DNA of 64,000 bases from NCBI GenBank assembly GCA_001936135.1, contig CP012818.1:1736001-1800000 (forward strand), given 5' to 3'. Shown here one piece after another: positions 43,201 to 53,842 of this stretch. The DNA comes from Saccharomycopsis fibuligera x Saccharomycopsis cf. fibuligera (Eukaryota > Ascomycota > Saccharomycetes > Ascoideales > Saccharomycopsidaceae). The translations under genes and the position numbers were made by a program. The notes beneath the pieces were generated by a model. The model was not told where the DNA came from and did no database searches. It saw nothing but the letters and a program-made list of their open reading frames with translations. Numbering within the stretch: position 1 is the stretch's first letter; every line of letters starts with the position of its first letter.

Positions 43201-43232
43201 TTAGCGCTGGTGTAATGTCGCGTATTAGTCAT
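40212..43232 (-). CDS. 6-phosphofructo-2-kinase/fructose-2,6-bisphosphatase family protein
   Basis: Family that makes and breaks fructose 2,6-bisphosphate, the allosteric switch of glycolysis and gluconeogenesis. It has 1006 residues. Kinase domain ~150-385: P-loop GLPARGKS (158-165), 'FFDPKN' (218-223), 'VGIFDATNTTKLRRR' (252-266), 'SGPDYKDKNPEVALKDF'. Phosphatase domain ~388-640: RHGE (394-397), R506, E530 and H608 in the expected order. A Glu/Gln-rich insertion (~450-470) interrupts it. The last ~340 residues are acidic and Asn/Ser-rich. Both active sites look intact, unlike yeast Pfk26 (kinase only) or Fbp26 (phosphatase only). The orthologue could be the less-studied yeast YLR345W; I leave the symbol empty. 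The first ATG (43232) has C at -3; Met12 (43199) has A at -3. Confidence 0.9.
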   Translation of the reverse strand: MTNTRHYTSANMPNRGTNNTTTMSNQPHSRSNPSTDTTNSHQNSQTLSNSVDNTATSIEANANMKANLKKAVDDAAGIDQTIHEILQSLHSSGDLHSLSSIENLTLENSMDNSAKSSRPYHLPHSRSTIDVPGQTKSKISPNGLINDLNSKLVIVMVGLPARGKSYLTKKITRYLNWLQYNTKIFNVGNTRRLSNQNPGPADRPFEMSATNNDHDASFFDPKNQSSLQIRELWAMNTLDQLIKYLTKEDGTVGIFDATNTTKLRRRHIIEAIRAKTPDHSNLKILFLESICTNKKIINRNMRLKLSGPDYKDKNPEVALKDFKNRLQNYEKAYETIDDEEEEYYESINENLQYIKIINAGKKITSYNISGFLSSQVIFFMLNFNLNERQIWIARHGETYDNLNGKLGSSKQGSKLTPLGEKYSKALAKFMNFKKKEFRLRQLKKHCFEEQYLEEEEEREQQQQQQQQHGAGRPQVITEQSTKSQPRKRQIKIVPELHFSVWSSMLRQTVQTSNAFNERDFNIKQLKMLNELSHGKVNGMTLKKFAAKFPQDFKNYQGIYQIDDKSSSSRKKLLYRFPGGESYLDVINRLRPLIVELERMEDHALLITHKVVARVLLSYFMNLDKEYITELDVPLHSIYVLEPRPYGVDWNMYQYDEELNWFYAVDKDKILRKKQKREVIPTELVDLYSSNLKRKQSRTSRTNFYIESPSEPSTPMRTNNRSRVNFSDMANIVFANSNSNSIVNSEDEKDDNSISDEDEASYSSDSDDEYDVVEAPEDDANNEHWYYQLDNEMANVNSQEADDFNNNLDNSSSDEESQSNNNSLSSSYLSSNECMPTHNNASLPENDAEKQAKRNKFGIANLVIAENDEFPAAGPPVSVPQLKASDTNGVYTNSHIKSGSVSPAIGPCEDDGIDGNICTKFSSRSSSSISYNTPKTMSVSNSDVNLKILPETHFESLDKQINENICLSDEEQYHDSHNTLSRCSHIPKIKSLGKGKQKLSISTSVHS

Positions 43233-44259
43233 TAGGTATTGTTGCTGATGCGTATTATGTAATATTGATAATTGACTTTATGGTGTGGTAGGAACAGTAG
43301 AAAACGATAGGAGAGATGGTTATTTTGACATAATCTTAAAGGTTTCCTCTCTTCTAATACAACTTAGGCGCCGCCGCAAGTGATTTGGGATACAAAAAGA
43401 AACTGATAAATTGGTCCTTTGAGGTGGTGAAGGAAAGAAAAATGAATTAAAGGCAGAAAAAATAAAATACAAAAATTTTCCGTTTGTGCAAAGAATATCG
43501 AAAGGAGGGAAAATGTCACTAATAAATGCTACCGACTTATACAGTTGGGTTTGAAATAAAACAGTGTTGCAAATGTGAAAGACAAGAAACGATAAAACAG
43601 GAAACAAAAACGATATATTTAAGAAAATCCAAAAAAAAAAAAAAAAAAAAGAAAAACTGCTAGAGAAAAGTAAAAAATTTTCCTTTATCTTATTTACAAA
43701 AAACTTTAAATGCAAAACGCCAGGCCCGAGTTTTGTAACAATGCACCATCTGACAACCAAGCGGTATCATTCATCATCTATCAATCGCTACTGCAAACAT
43801 GGAAAAAGCAAAATTAACTATGGGTCATAGAACCGTAATAACAAAGCGAAAATAAAAAAGTAAAAAAAAAAAAGAAAAAACAGCGATGAGATGGGCTCCG
43901 GCGCCCGCTTGTGCGCGCAAGTGCGTTCCACAACTCCGCACGTGAACTAAAGCTGGCCAATCGCTAAGCTTTATCGCGGGAAAACCCAGGCAAATGGGCA
44001 AAGTGGGACGTCTTGGTAAATGCAGCCTATCGTGATCTACGGCATCGTTCTGTAAGTTGCGGTACATTGTGGGACAAGCACCCTGCACTTTCCCCGATTC
44101 TCCGAGGGGTTACGGCGAGAGGGGATCGTGCGGGCATCGGAGTTCCTGTTTTCTGTTGATGATGGGCTCAAATTGCCACATCCTCGATTAAGAGTTTTTC
44201 CGACGCTAACGGCCGCCCACAAGCTTGCAAAAGGCGGAAGTTGGCTGTTGGCCCGACTC

Positions 44260-44302
44260 GCAAATATTCGCAATATTTGCAAAATATTTTGCAAATATTT
44301 GC
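44260..44302. repeat. Cluster of nested AT-rich palindromes
   Basis: GCAAATATT-CGC-AATATTTGC (44260-44280), then the palindrome AAAATATTTT (44281-44290), then the palindrome GCAAATATTTGC (44291-44302). The motif GCAAATATT or its complement occurs four times in 43 nt. Confidence 0.85.
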
Positions 44303-44809
44303 AGACGTTGTAAGTGTTATTTAGTCGTCATCGATGTACTACACTACTGACGCTCAACCAAATTATGGTAGCAGCTGTATTGTTACAGCGGCGGCTTCGA
44401 GCGACAGCGACTTATTATGATCATGCAGAATGACATATTTAGTTTATCAAATGACGGCAAATTGGACCTATGAGAGCACGACCGTGTGTGCGATGCAGCC
44501 AGGTCCCACCGTTGCACCGACGCGCCGGGACCAAATAGTTGGCCGTCGTGCTTTATAACAAATATTAGTACGGCAGTCTGTGCTAATGGGATAGCGGACT
44601 CACCAATTTAGGTCTGGCAGTTAGTTGGTTTTTGTATATGTCAAATGATATAAATGTCGTCATTGGTGCAGCGAGCTTTGACTCATTCAGCGTAAGCTGG
44701 CGTCTAAACATCGATCAATGAATCATCGATGTTTTACAATTTGTCTAGAAGTGTACTTTTGTTTATCTGACAAGGGTTCTTATTTTTTAATGCTTGTGTT
44801 GTTTTGCGT

Positions 44810-44829
44810 GGCGGCGGCGGCGGCGGCGG
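44810..44829. repeat. GGC trinucleotide run
   Basis: About six and a half GGC units. No coding context. Confidence 0.9.
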
Positions 44830-46552
44830 TGTTGGTGCGGATCCACATGTCAATCATTTGCCACCGCGGACCGGCGCTCTGAAAGCAAGTAATTTTGGCT
44901 TGTTCAATTTTTCGCAGCACGTTGAAAATGATCTTTTAGCAGACCATTTGGAACGAGTATATCGGGAGCACACCGGCGGACTAAATAACTAAAAAACCTG
45001 ACAAACAACCAACAGAGGCTACAGCTATCGATCCTCTGCTCCTTCAAGCTTTTTTTTTTTCTTTCGCTGCGCCAGAGCACACAAACACATGCACTCCTAA
45101 GATATCCATTTGGCTTGAGAGAAAGCTTTGGTAGTAGGCGCGTTGTAGCTCTTATTCGCGGTGTGTACTGCAGCCCAAACAGCTGCTGGTTCGTCAGACA
45201 CCACTATGTGGGCTGATGACCACGAAACTTTACCCGCAACTAAACTCAAGCGATGGTCTATCTGCTGCGTATCCAAAGATGGCTGTGAGAAGAAGCTCCT
45301 CTCAAATCCAGCGAATGAGTGGTCTTCAACCAGAGCATCTCCGGCATTATCGACCCTCCGCCATCCACCGCCCAGCCCCTGAGGCCTCATGTGATGGCTA
45401 TTGGCTATAGCCAAAACATTGCCAGCAGCCGCTCCTGCTGTGACTATGGCTAGCCTACGGCGCTTACCGATGCGGTGCTCATTGCAGTGCGGTGCGTGTG
45501 TGTGATATTATCCATCTGAATGATGCAGGATACCTATCACCAAATCTATCGGTGTCCACCAGAGACCACTGCAATGCGCCGGAAGTGGGTGAAAAATTCC
45601 CCACCCGCTCCTCCTTCTCACGTTTTCTGTTGTGTTGGTGTGGGACTGGCGCATTCTCTCTATCCTTCTGCCAGGGTAAGGGTGCAAATAGTTTTTCCGG
45701 ATGCTGCAAAAGCGCTTTTGATTGTCTTCTTTTACTCCGGCTCCCCAAGTTAATTAATCACTCCGGTTCAAAACTGGCCTTAAGGTTTTGGCTTGCCGTA
45801 TTTCTTGATTTGCCACCGTTACTGCTGTTTTAGAACGTAGCGATGCCTTAAAAGAAAAAGAAACAGTGCAAAAACAACGGCGAAGAAAGTCTAACTTTGG
45901 AGCTCTTTTTGCGGCAATGGATATAGCCGCACAAAGTGTACTTTTTCTCAGCTGGCGTCTCTCGCAGACAAGCTATGAACTTGGCTCTTGTTCTAATAAT
46001 AGCTTTCTAGCCATAAAGGAACTTTGCGATCTTCAGTGGAAACATTAGCTTTCTGTACGTCGCTGAAATTTGTCTGCAGTTAAGCGGAAAGCTCCTTAAG
46101 CAGGCGTAGCATATACGGTGATATTCGCGGCGGTGTACAAACATAGTACAAACATAGTACAAACATAGCGTCTACATGTTGTTGGCTTTTCCTCATGGCA
46201 CAGCAAAATAATAATAACTTTGCGTACGCTGCTAAGGCGTATAATACCAGCGAGCATGAGCAAATCTACTTCAGGAGTACGGTTAGTACGGCTTCACCAG
46301 ATCACGGTAAGATGAATGTAGACATATACCGATAACCCCGCCCCCCCTCTACAGAACTTTATCACTTAGTACAACCAACAAAATACAGCGTCGTCCAAAT
46401 CAGCAAATTTGACCGCAGCTTAGCCGCTATTCGCGCAGTGTTTGCCAGGGCGTTGCGCGACTAGCCGACCGGCCCGTCGCCATAGTGCCATAGTGCACCA
46501 CACATGCCAGGTGTGCCAAACGTGCCGAACGTTTCATACATACCATACCGCC

Positions 46553-46592
46553 TCTGCATCTGCATCTGCCTCTGCCTCTGCCTCTGCTTCCG
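46553..46592. repeat. TCTGCA/TCTGCC hexanucleotide array
   Basis: About six units shift from TCTGCA to TCTGCC; simple sequence. Confidence 0.8.
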
Positions 46593-47479
46593 CGCCCCGC
46601 CCCCGCACCCCATGTGCTGGGCCCACCAGCAAATATTAATTGACGAAAAGTACTGCGAAATGGCTTACGAAGCTGCGCTGATACACCGTTATAGCCACAG
46701 GTACCCGCAACCAACAGCAAGCTAGCAGCAACCATCAGTGCGGGTGTGCACATTGCGCAGTGTGTGTGCACACCGGCCACCGGCTAGTGTGATATCTGCC
46801 GATTTAGCAGTAAATATCAGTCAGTGTCAGCCAATGTTAATTTTATTTTATTTTATTTTATTATTTTATTTTTTCTAATAATTTTTTGTTGCACATGCAT
46901 GACTTCTCTGCATTGTTATGCAGTGCTACGCGATGAGCACTTAAAACAAAACAAAGATAACATGAAAAACCGTTACATTCATTTGCAACTGCAACTTTAA
47001 CGTTAGCGATGGTTGTGCCCGAACAATAACTAACATTAAGACTTTGTGTTCGTTATGTTAGTCAATTTTCCGCCACGGATTTCCAAAGCTCGACTCTCTG
47101 ATTTGTAGCATTTACATGATGCGAACAACAGATCCGCTGATCGATCGTCTGTGTTAAAATTCCTCAAACTAGAACTATGTTAAACAATTTGAAGTGATAT
47201 ATTTAATCTGCTATGTTACCATAGTGACGGCGTAACTTGGAAACGAATTGCGTTAATGTTTATAATTACTATCGTGGGTACGTATAGCACGAGAAATGAA
47301 ATGATCATCATGAAATAAAAAGGGCATAACCTAGGATGCTAGGCAAGGAACAAAAAAAAGCAGTCGAGCAGACATTTGTTTTTTTTTGAATTTTTGTAGG
47401 AAATATAATAAGATTGAAATAAGAGCCAGCTAAGCAAAAGAGCAAAAAAAGAAAATTTTAACCGAGATAAATGACGAGG

Positions 47480-47525
<46 letters not shown>
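47480..47525. repeat. A46 homopolymer in the 3' flank of the Rgc1-like gene
   Basis: The longest homopolymer in the window, ~175 nt past the stop codon of the minus-strand gene (T46 on its coding strand). Length may be imprecise in assemblies. Confidence 0.9.
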
Positions 47526-47527
<2 letters not shown>

Positions 47528-47699
47528 GAGTTTGCATTTAATATCAAACAACTTCAAAACCGGCAACAATAACAAGATAATAAAGCAACGAAAAAATAAA
47601 AAGAATAAAAAAAAAAAAAAAATTACCTCCCCAAAAAGATTCGCTGGCAGCCTTTCTTCATTTCCAAAAGATTGAAACTTGAAGTACTGCCAGCATTGT

Positions 47700-50543
47700 T
47701 CATTCCAGCTTATTAATATTGCTATAACTATTGCTTTTATGCATATTTTGCAGCCTGTCGCCATCAAAACTACCTTCACGGGTAGGAATTCCTGACATTA
47801 CTGAAACTGGAGGAGCAAGTTGCATGCTACTGCTGCTGCTATTGCTGCCACTGTTTTTACGTGAGTGACCACCACCACTGCCGCCAGGGCTAAACAAATT
47901 TTCCATGAATTTGGTTCTCCTGCCATGTTTGTTGATATTAATTTCATTCAACTTATTCTTCAATGAACCTTCATGAATATTGGAGGTGGAGTTAGTGAGT
48001 CTAATCATTGGCCGTTTAAGGAAATTAGAAGCACTGGACGAACTCCCGTTGCGGCGATGATGTTGCTGTTGTTGTGGAGGCTGTTGCAGTTGATAAGGCA
48101 GATTGTACATTGTGTGAGGCAATCTTGGTGGCGAATCATAAGCAGAAGCTAGTGACCGTGGGCTCTTGTGTTGTTGGAAGTAGTCTTGTGAGCTATTGTA
48201 ATAATTGTATTGCTGACTTAAAGGCGGTGAGCGATTACCACCAATAAAGCCTTCTTCATCACTTAAGACACTAAAGAAACTAGCCGATGATTTGAGAGGT
48301 GGCGGCATTTGAATTTGTGTTGGCTGCTGCTGCTGCTGTTGTTGTTGCATTTGCTGTTCCTCGATGAAAGAACTATCAGAAATGATAATTTCTGGTGCAA
48401 TGCCCTGAAGTTGATTATTTTTGCTGTTGCTGCTGTTGCTGCTGTTGCCATTGGAATTTCCAGTGGCAGGAGGGTTGAGCAAGGTACCACTACTTTCGTT
48501 AGCATTCGTAGCAAAAGTTGACTTATTGTTGCTGCTAAAATCGCCTGTTGTATCACCGATTGCAGCGCCATTCTTGTTCTTCTTGTTGATACTCTTCAAA
48601 TATCTTTTCTCAATGTAAATGGCACGGTCAAACGGAGTTTTGAACTTTAAGAGTTGTTTAAGATAATTGTACCAGAGAAGCAATTCTTTTAGATCGTTTG
48701 ATTTGAACGCGATTTTCTGAGTTTCAATTTCATCGACAAACTCACTTTCAATATTCGATGTTTCCAACATTTTCTTTTTTGTATTATAGAAAAGCGTAAA
48801 CTTATTCTTGTCGTGCTCTAATTGGCCAAGAGTACATTGACTCAAGTTATAACTAGCACTAGGGGTTGCATTTTTCAACTGCAACGAAGCGCCAGTATCG
48901 CTTCGAAGTTCATTACCGCCTTCTCCATAGTCTTCAGCGTCGCTGCTGTACTCTCCGTTTTGGTTTTGACCGTAGTTCTTTTTGTTGGAATTGCTCAAAG
49001 AATCAGAACTGAATTCGTACAATGAGGAGGCAGTCAACAAGTAGAAAAACCTGTTGTAGTTGCGAAGAAATTTGGACTTTTTGTTCAAATAACCGGTTTT
49101 GATACACTTGGACAAAAAGTTGTCCTTGAATGGGTAGCTGATGTCAGACAATTTTCTCGACTTTGGGATTGCGGAACCAACCTTGATATCCTTGAGAAAA
49201 GTCTGGTTATTGTCCCTGTCAATGAACTCGTTCCATTCTTCGTAGTACGGTTTGCTGAGAAAACCATCTTTGCACAAGTCGTTGATAATCAACTGGTACG
49301 AAATTCTGATCTGAGCATCAATAGAGCTGGAGTAAGTGCTCAACGATCTTTGTATTTCCTGGATGATGATTTTTTCCAAATCGGACGCGGTGGTTTGCAA
49401 ATTGATGTAAGCCTCTTGCAAGTAGCTTTCTTGTAGAATCTGGTTCTTCAACTGGTAGTCCAACTTGAACTTCAAGGTGAACGGGTCTCTTTTGAACTTT
49501 CTGATGGTCGCATTGGCGGAGTTACCGTTGCCGTTAGCGGAAGCACTAGCGGCGGCGGCGGCAGTAGCAGAAGACTGGGAACTGCTGTGAGTGTTTCCCT
49601 TGCCGACATCGTTAAGAGCCTCGAGGTAATCGTATAAGCGTTGGCCCGTCATGGCAATTTGCTCGCGCAAGTCGTTCTTGAAATCTTCATTCAAGCCTTT
49701 GATTTCTCTGATCTTCTGGCCCAAATCGCGCTTCAATTCTTCCAATCTCGGGATGGTTAAAGTGTTGAGCTCGTTGGCCAAGTTTAGGTTTTTCAAGGAC
49801 AAGTTTTTGTGGTAGTTTATGAGGATGTTTGGCAAGTCCTGGATGGAGTTTGATCCAAAGGGCAAAAAATTGGTTTGAGCAATCTTGTCGTCTTTATCCA
49901 AAGGCTGGTTGATGACCGGGTACTTGGCGGTATCTTGCTGCTGATGCTGATGCTGCTGGGGCCTATCCAACAAGTCGTGGAAGTCACTGGGGGTTCTAAG
50001 GGTTTCCTGGTAGTTGAAGCCCTTGGACGTGCCGTTGGTGAAAAACGGAAAACTGACCGCCTCGCACATGTTCAAGTGAATTTTGGAGGTTTGCTGAGAG
50101 GAGATGGCCAACATCTGGTAGTAGTAGATCAACGACTTTAGCACCTTGATCCAGGACTGCAATCTTTTGATCAACTTGCTGACTGGCTTCGAGGAGGTGG
50201 GCAAATTGAGAAAAAAAGGCGACCGCTTATCGGAGGACGGCAAGATGAGCGACTTGATCTCCGATATTGACTGGGACTTGAGCAACTCCGTGGAGTTGAG
50301 GATTTTGGAGCTGATGACATCGAGGGGCAAGGTCTGCTGCGACAGGGCGCCCTGCTGGCCGTGGAGCGTGCCGTTGGCGGCGCTGCTGCTGCTGCTGCTG
50401 TTGTTGTTGGCTGGGGGAGTGGAGGAGGCAGGGGTTTGCAACGTGGTGGTGCTGTTGGCAAAGTTTTCGCCCGAGGAGCTCGAGTGGTCGGAAGGCAAGG
50501 CGGCCTCAACAACACCGTCAAAGGCGGGCGGGATATTCTCCAT
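47700..50543 (-). CDS. RGC1: PH-domain protein of the Rgc1/Ask10 family (glycerol-channel regulator)
   Basis: In budding yeast Rgc1 and Ask10 bind and control the glycerol channel Fps1 and are displaced under osmotic stress. Here 947 residues. The N-terminal family block runs from 'VISSKILNSTELLKSQSISE' and 'ERLQSW'-type helices ('LIKRLQSWIKVLKSLIYYYQ', ~115-135) to 'FGSNSIQDLPNILINYHKNL' and 'TIPRLEELKRDLGQKIREIKG' (~220-290). 'LKNQILQESYLQEAYINLQ' follows. A PH domain (~478-620) opens with 'KTGYLNKKSKFLRNYNRFF', split by a low-complexity insert. The C-terminal half is Ser/Asn/Gln-rich. The open frame runs on to a TTG at 50774, giving a hydrophobic Leu/Ser/Pro extension; the first ATG in frame is 50543 (MENIPPAFDG), which I use. 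The 5' part is much GC-richer than the 3' part. SLM1/2 are more distant relatives. Confidence 0.82.
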   Translation of the reverse strand: MENIPPAFDGVVEAALPSDHSSSSGENFANSTTTLQTPASSTPPANNNSSSSSSAANGTLHGQQGALSQQTLPLDVISSKILNSTELLKSQSISEIKSLILPSSDKRSPFFLNLPTSSKPVSKLIKRLQSWIKVLKSLIYYYQMLAISSQQTSKIHLNMCEAVSFPFFTNGTSKGFNYQETLRTPSDFHDLLDRPQQHQHQQQDTAKYPVINQPLDKDDKIAQTNFLPFGSNSIQDLPNILINYHKNLSLKNLNLANELNTLTIPRLEELKRDLGQKIREIKGLNEDFKNDLREQIAMTGQRLYDYLEALNDVGKGNTHSSSQSSATAAAAASASANGNGNSANATIRKFKRDPFTLKFKLDYQLKNQILQESYLQEAYINLQTTASDLEKIIIQEIQRSLSTYSSSIDAQIRISYQLIINDLCKDGFLSKPYYEEWNEFIDRDNNQTFLKDIKVGSAIPKSRKLSDISYPFKDNFLSKCIKTGYLNKKSKFLRNYNRFFYLLTASSLYEFSSDSLSNSNKKNYGQNQNGEYSSDAEDYGEGGNELRSDTGASLQLKNATPSASYNLSQCTLGQLEHDKNKFTLFYNTKKKMLETSNIESEFVDEIETQKIAFKSNDLKELLLWYNYLKQLLKFKTPFDRAIYIEKRYLKSINKKNKNGAAIGDTTGDFSSNNKSTFATNANESSGTLLNPPATGNSNGNSSNSSNSKNNQLQGIAPEIIISDSSFIEEQQMQQQQQQQQPTQIQMPPPLKSSASFFSVLSDEEGFIGGNRSPPLSQQYNYYNSSQDYFQQHKSPRSLASAYDSPPRLPHTMYNLPYQLQQPPQQQQHHRRNGSSSSASNFLKRPMIRLTNSTSNIHEGSLKNKLNEININKHGRRTKFMENLFSPGGSGGGHSRKNSGSNSSSSSMQLAPPVSVMSGIPTREGSFDGDRLQNMHKSNSYSNINKLE

Positions 50544-51040
50544 CTTGGTTGGCGGGTGCTGCTGCTGTAGAAAACGCTGCTGTAGAGAACGCTGCTGTGG
50601 ACGAGAGTGTAGAGGACGACTAGATGTGCGTGACGAGGAGGGAAGAGGGAGGAGGGAAGAGAGAAGAGAGAGGGAGGAACAAAAAATTTTCAGCGGCTGG
50701 AGGAGAGGGGGCGGCGCAAAAAGAAACGGTGGGAATAGAAGAGCAGAGAAGAGCAGAGAAGAGACTAGAAGCAAGGCAAAGTGACAGATCAGGATCCGGA
50801 AAGAAGAGCGTTTCTAGCGCGCTTCGAAGAGCGATCTGACAGACACACAGGCACGGGAGCGGAATGGGTTTGACTTGAGCCTTGCGAGAGAGAGCGCTCG
50901 TCTTGGAGCAACCGAGGACTGTGCAAGCGCGGAAAAAGAAACAGAAGGCTTTGAGCGGACGGCGGGAGCGGATGGCGAGAGTGGCAGCGACAGCGGCAGC
51001 GGCAGCGGCTGGGACAAAGAGGTGTATATATATATATTTG

Positions 51041-51102
51041 TGAGTGCGTGAGTGCGTGTGTGTGTGAGTGTGTGTGCGTGTGTGCGTGTGTGCGTGTGTG
51101 TG
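51041..51102. repeat. GT-rich microsatellite with TA tracts alongside
   Basis: Interrupted GT/GC-GT repeat preceded by a TATATATATA tract (about 51027-51037) and followed by a second TA tract near 51146-51157. Confidence 0.85.
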
Positions 51103-51598
51103 GAGGGTGTCTGTCTATGGAGGGGGACAGCAGGAGAGGGCGCTTATATATATATATTTGCGTGTGTGTATATCTATATGTGGATAAGTGTATAGACACG
51201 TTTGCACATATATTGGTTTGGAGATTGATAAAGATATGCGATGGCCAATTAATACAAGAAAGTTAGCACACAAGCAGAGAAAGTCTGGGCCGATGGCTGC
51301 CGCAGCAGCTGCGATGGCTTGGATTAAGGTTTGCAAAAGAAAAGAAACAAAGAAAGCAGCAGACGAAGAAGACGAAGGAGCCGAAGGAAAACGCCCTCGG
51401 GGACAGCGAGAACAACCGCGGTCGGCTGACTAACTGGCCAACAGAAGGCTTGACTGGGCGACTGAGTGACTGGCTGGCGGCGGAAACAGTATCAACTGAC
51501 TGGAGCAGCAGAAAGTGCACCTTAACGTGGACTCTCTGCACAGCCAGCGCCCGATTGGGATGGCGTAACGGCGGTCGCTTCTGTCAGCCGGTCAGCTG

Positions 51599-51676
51599 CT
51601 ATTCTTAGCCGCTATTCTTAGCCGCTATTCTTAGCTGCTATTCTTAGCTGCCACTGTCTGCGGCCACTGTCTGCGG
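51599..51676. repeat. Composite 13-nt tandem array (4 + 2 units)
   Basis: Two units CTATTCTTAGCCG, two units CTATTCTTAGCTG, then two units CCACTGTCTGCGG, all 13 nt long and in phase. The period stays the same while the sequence changes. Confidence 0.85.
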
Positions 51677-52243
51677 CCACAATTCCACCGATGGGTGTGC
51701 GCGGTACACAGCGCGGTAGTAATTGGCAATCAGCGGCAGCCCACGTCAACCATGCAAAGCTCCTCTGAGCTTATTCTGTGGTCTGGAGGGCCTCTGTCTG
51801 TGTGCGCCGGTCGAGATTCTGCACCGCCTGCCGCCTGCCGCCTGCCGCCTGCTTCGCGCTTGCCGTGGGGCTTCGCGCTTACCGACGGGAGTTCGGGCTC
51901 GCAAGCGTCTTGGGCAAGCGTCAGCACACTGCCGGCTGGAGTACCTGTTGTGTTGGCAACTACGCTGTACAGCCAAAGCGACCTTGTGTCGCTGCTATCT
52001 TTGTTTTCTCGTGCGCCGCGGTGACTCCGGGAAAAACTCCAGAAACTCAAAGTCCGCAAGACTCGCCCAAAACACAAATTCAAACTCAAAACTTCGCACT
52101 TGCACTCCACCCGCAAAAAATACCGCAGCAGCAGATGGCGTCCAGCGCGGCGTCGGGGGGCGTCTGGAGATGAGCCGTCTCATTTGCATACTGTGTAGCT
52201 GCTGGCGTGTGTATTCCAGGTTCCGCTGTCTACCGAGCGCTTC

Positions 52244-52297
52244 CTCAGATTCCGCAGATTCCTCAGATTTCTCAGATTCCGCAGATGCGACAGATTC
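52244..52297. repeat. 9-nt tandem array (6 units)
   Basis: CTCAGATTC and variants (CGCAGATTC, CTCAGATTT, CGCAGATGC, GACAGATTC) occur six times in a row. Confidence 0.85.
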
Positions 52298-52550
52298 CAT
52301 CCGCAAGCATGCAACACAAATAAATAACTGCCCCCTCCCGCAAATCACTGGATCTCGGCGGTCTGCATCGTAATCACCATTATCGCCATTATCGCCCGTC
52401 GCCCGTCGCCCATCTGCAAACCACATACAGCAACGCTGCTACCTAGCTTGACACATGGAATAGACACCGATGCGCCGCGACGCACTGCAACGGCCGTTGC
52501 TAAAACCGCTGTTTCTGATCGCTGGTGCTATAGGCCGGTGCAGTGCCAGT

Positions 52551-52587
52551 GCATTGTATTGTATTGTATTGCATTGTATTGTATTCC
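52551..52587. repeat. GTATT/GCATT pentanucleotide array
   Basis: About seven five-base units with a T/C change; simple sequence. Confidence 0.85.
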
Positions 52588-52692
52588 TTCACAAGCTGGC
52601 AGAAGAATAAAAGGACCCGTTTGCGCTTGCAAAAGGTCGTGTTTATTGTTTTGCAATGTGTAATTTTTCATTCTACTTTATTTAATTCAAGG

Positions 52693-52731
<39 letters not shown>

Positions 52732-53739
52732 TCTTCCAGTTCTCTCATTCACGCACTCCTCGTCTGCTAGGTTGTTCAGCAATACGGATCACTCCGTTTT
52801 CTGGAATTAACTGTTTTCCAACAAGAAAAATGGCCAGCACCTGCTCGCAAAGCAGTGTTTCCAGCAGTTTGTCTGTACCCCCCAGCTTCTCCACCCTGAT
52901 ATCAATACCGACTATGCCAGACCGTGGGCTGCAAATTACGGTCACTGATTTCGCGCCAGAGCTGGGCGACCCCGCCAGCCGCCAATGTGCGCTGGAATCC
53001 AAATCCCACGAGCGCTCCAGTCCTTATCACCATCGCCCCAGTCGTCGCCCACTGCACAGCAGTCCGTGCAAACGCAAACGCAAACGCAAACGCATGGATG
53101 ATTGGAAAAATGGAGTGCTGCGCGCTCAGCGATTGTTTTGTCCATCTGCTTAATTAGCGGATGCCAATACGAGTGCTAATAGATGAACTGAGTAGCAACA
53201 ATGATTCTGCAAATCGCTCATCATTCAGCCAGCAAATTAGCACAAACACGGAAACACGCTCTTTTTGTTCTCCGGCTTACTCGTAGATTTATCTCGAAGA
53301 AATAAAAAGCTCGTCAGCAGCAGAGCGCACACGCACTCACGCAAGGAACGTACCGAAATTCCGTACAAGCTGCTAGAGTAATACTGGACGCTCATTGCCC
53401 CAAAGGGAACAAAAGTTGTCAGCGAAACTCCCCCGTCAGGGGCTGTGGGCGTGCAGAGCAGTTCACCGGTGAGCGAATTGGCAGTAAAGCGCCACTATCA
53501 TACCACACGCATGGAGTTTGTGATGAAAAAAAAAAATAAAAAAAAAACGCCCATCAATCATGTCAACGCTGTGCTTCAGATTACTGCAAAAATGAGCGCC
53601 GGCTCGAAAGGTTCTCTATATAGCTACGTTTTAGAAAAGCGTACCTATCCGATATAGCCCACCGTGCATCACCGGTTAACGGTTGTTGGCAACTGTTAAG
53701 CAGCTCTGCGTTACACATTATCAGCAATCGACATGCGCA

Positions 53740-53842
53740 TTTCATACATACATATCTATACATATCCGTATATATCTATATATATCCATAGACACATCCA
53801 TAGATATATATGTTAATACATATATATATATATATATATATG
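53740..53842. repeat. CATA/TATA microsatellite cluster
   Basis: Imperfect CATA and TATC units lead into an uninterrupted TA tract of about 22 nt (53819-53840). Confidence 0.85.

Larger units (their letters stand above)
43233..47699. other. 4.5 kb gene-free region upstream of the PFK-2/FBPase-2 gene
   Basis: Both flanking genes are on the minus strand, so this is the upstream region of one and the 3' flank of the other. It has an A20 run (43631-43650), a palindrome cluster (44260-44302), a GGC run (44810-44829), a TCTGCC array (~46553-46592), a TTTTA array (~46831-46872) and an A46 run (47480-47525). 43900-45800 is GC-richer than the neighbouring genes. No ORF with coding features is seen. 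Confidence 0.5.

Noticed and set aside
50544-50774. In-frame hydrophobic N-terminal extension of the Rgc1-like protein
   Set aside because: It begins at a TTG codon, has Leu/Ser/Pro/Gln low complexity and lacks family similarity. The first ATG (50543) gives a plausible N-terminus, so this is probably the 5' UTR.
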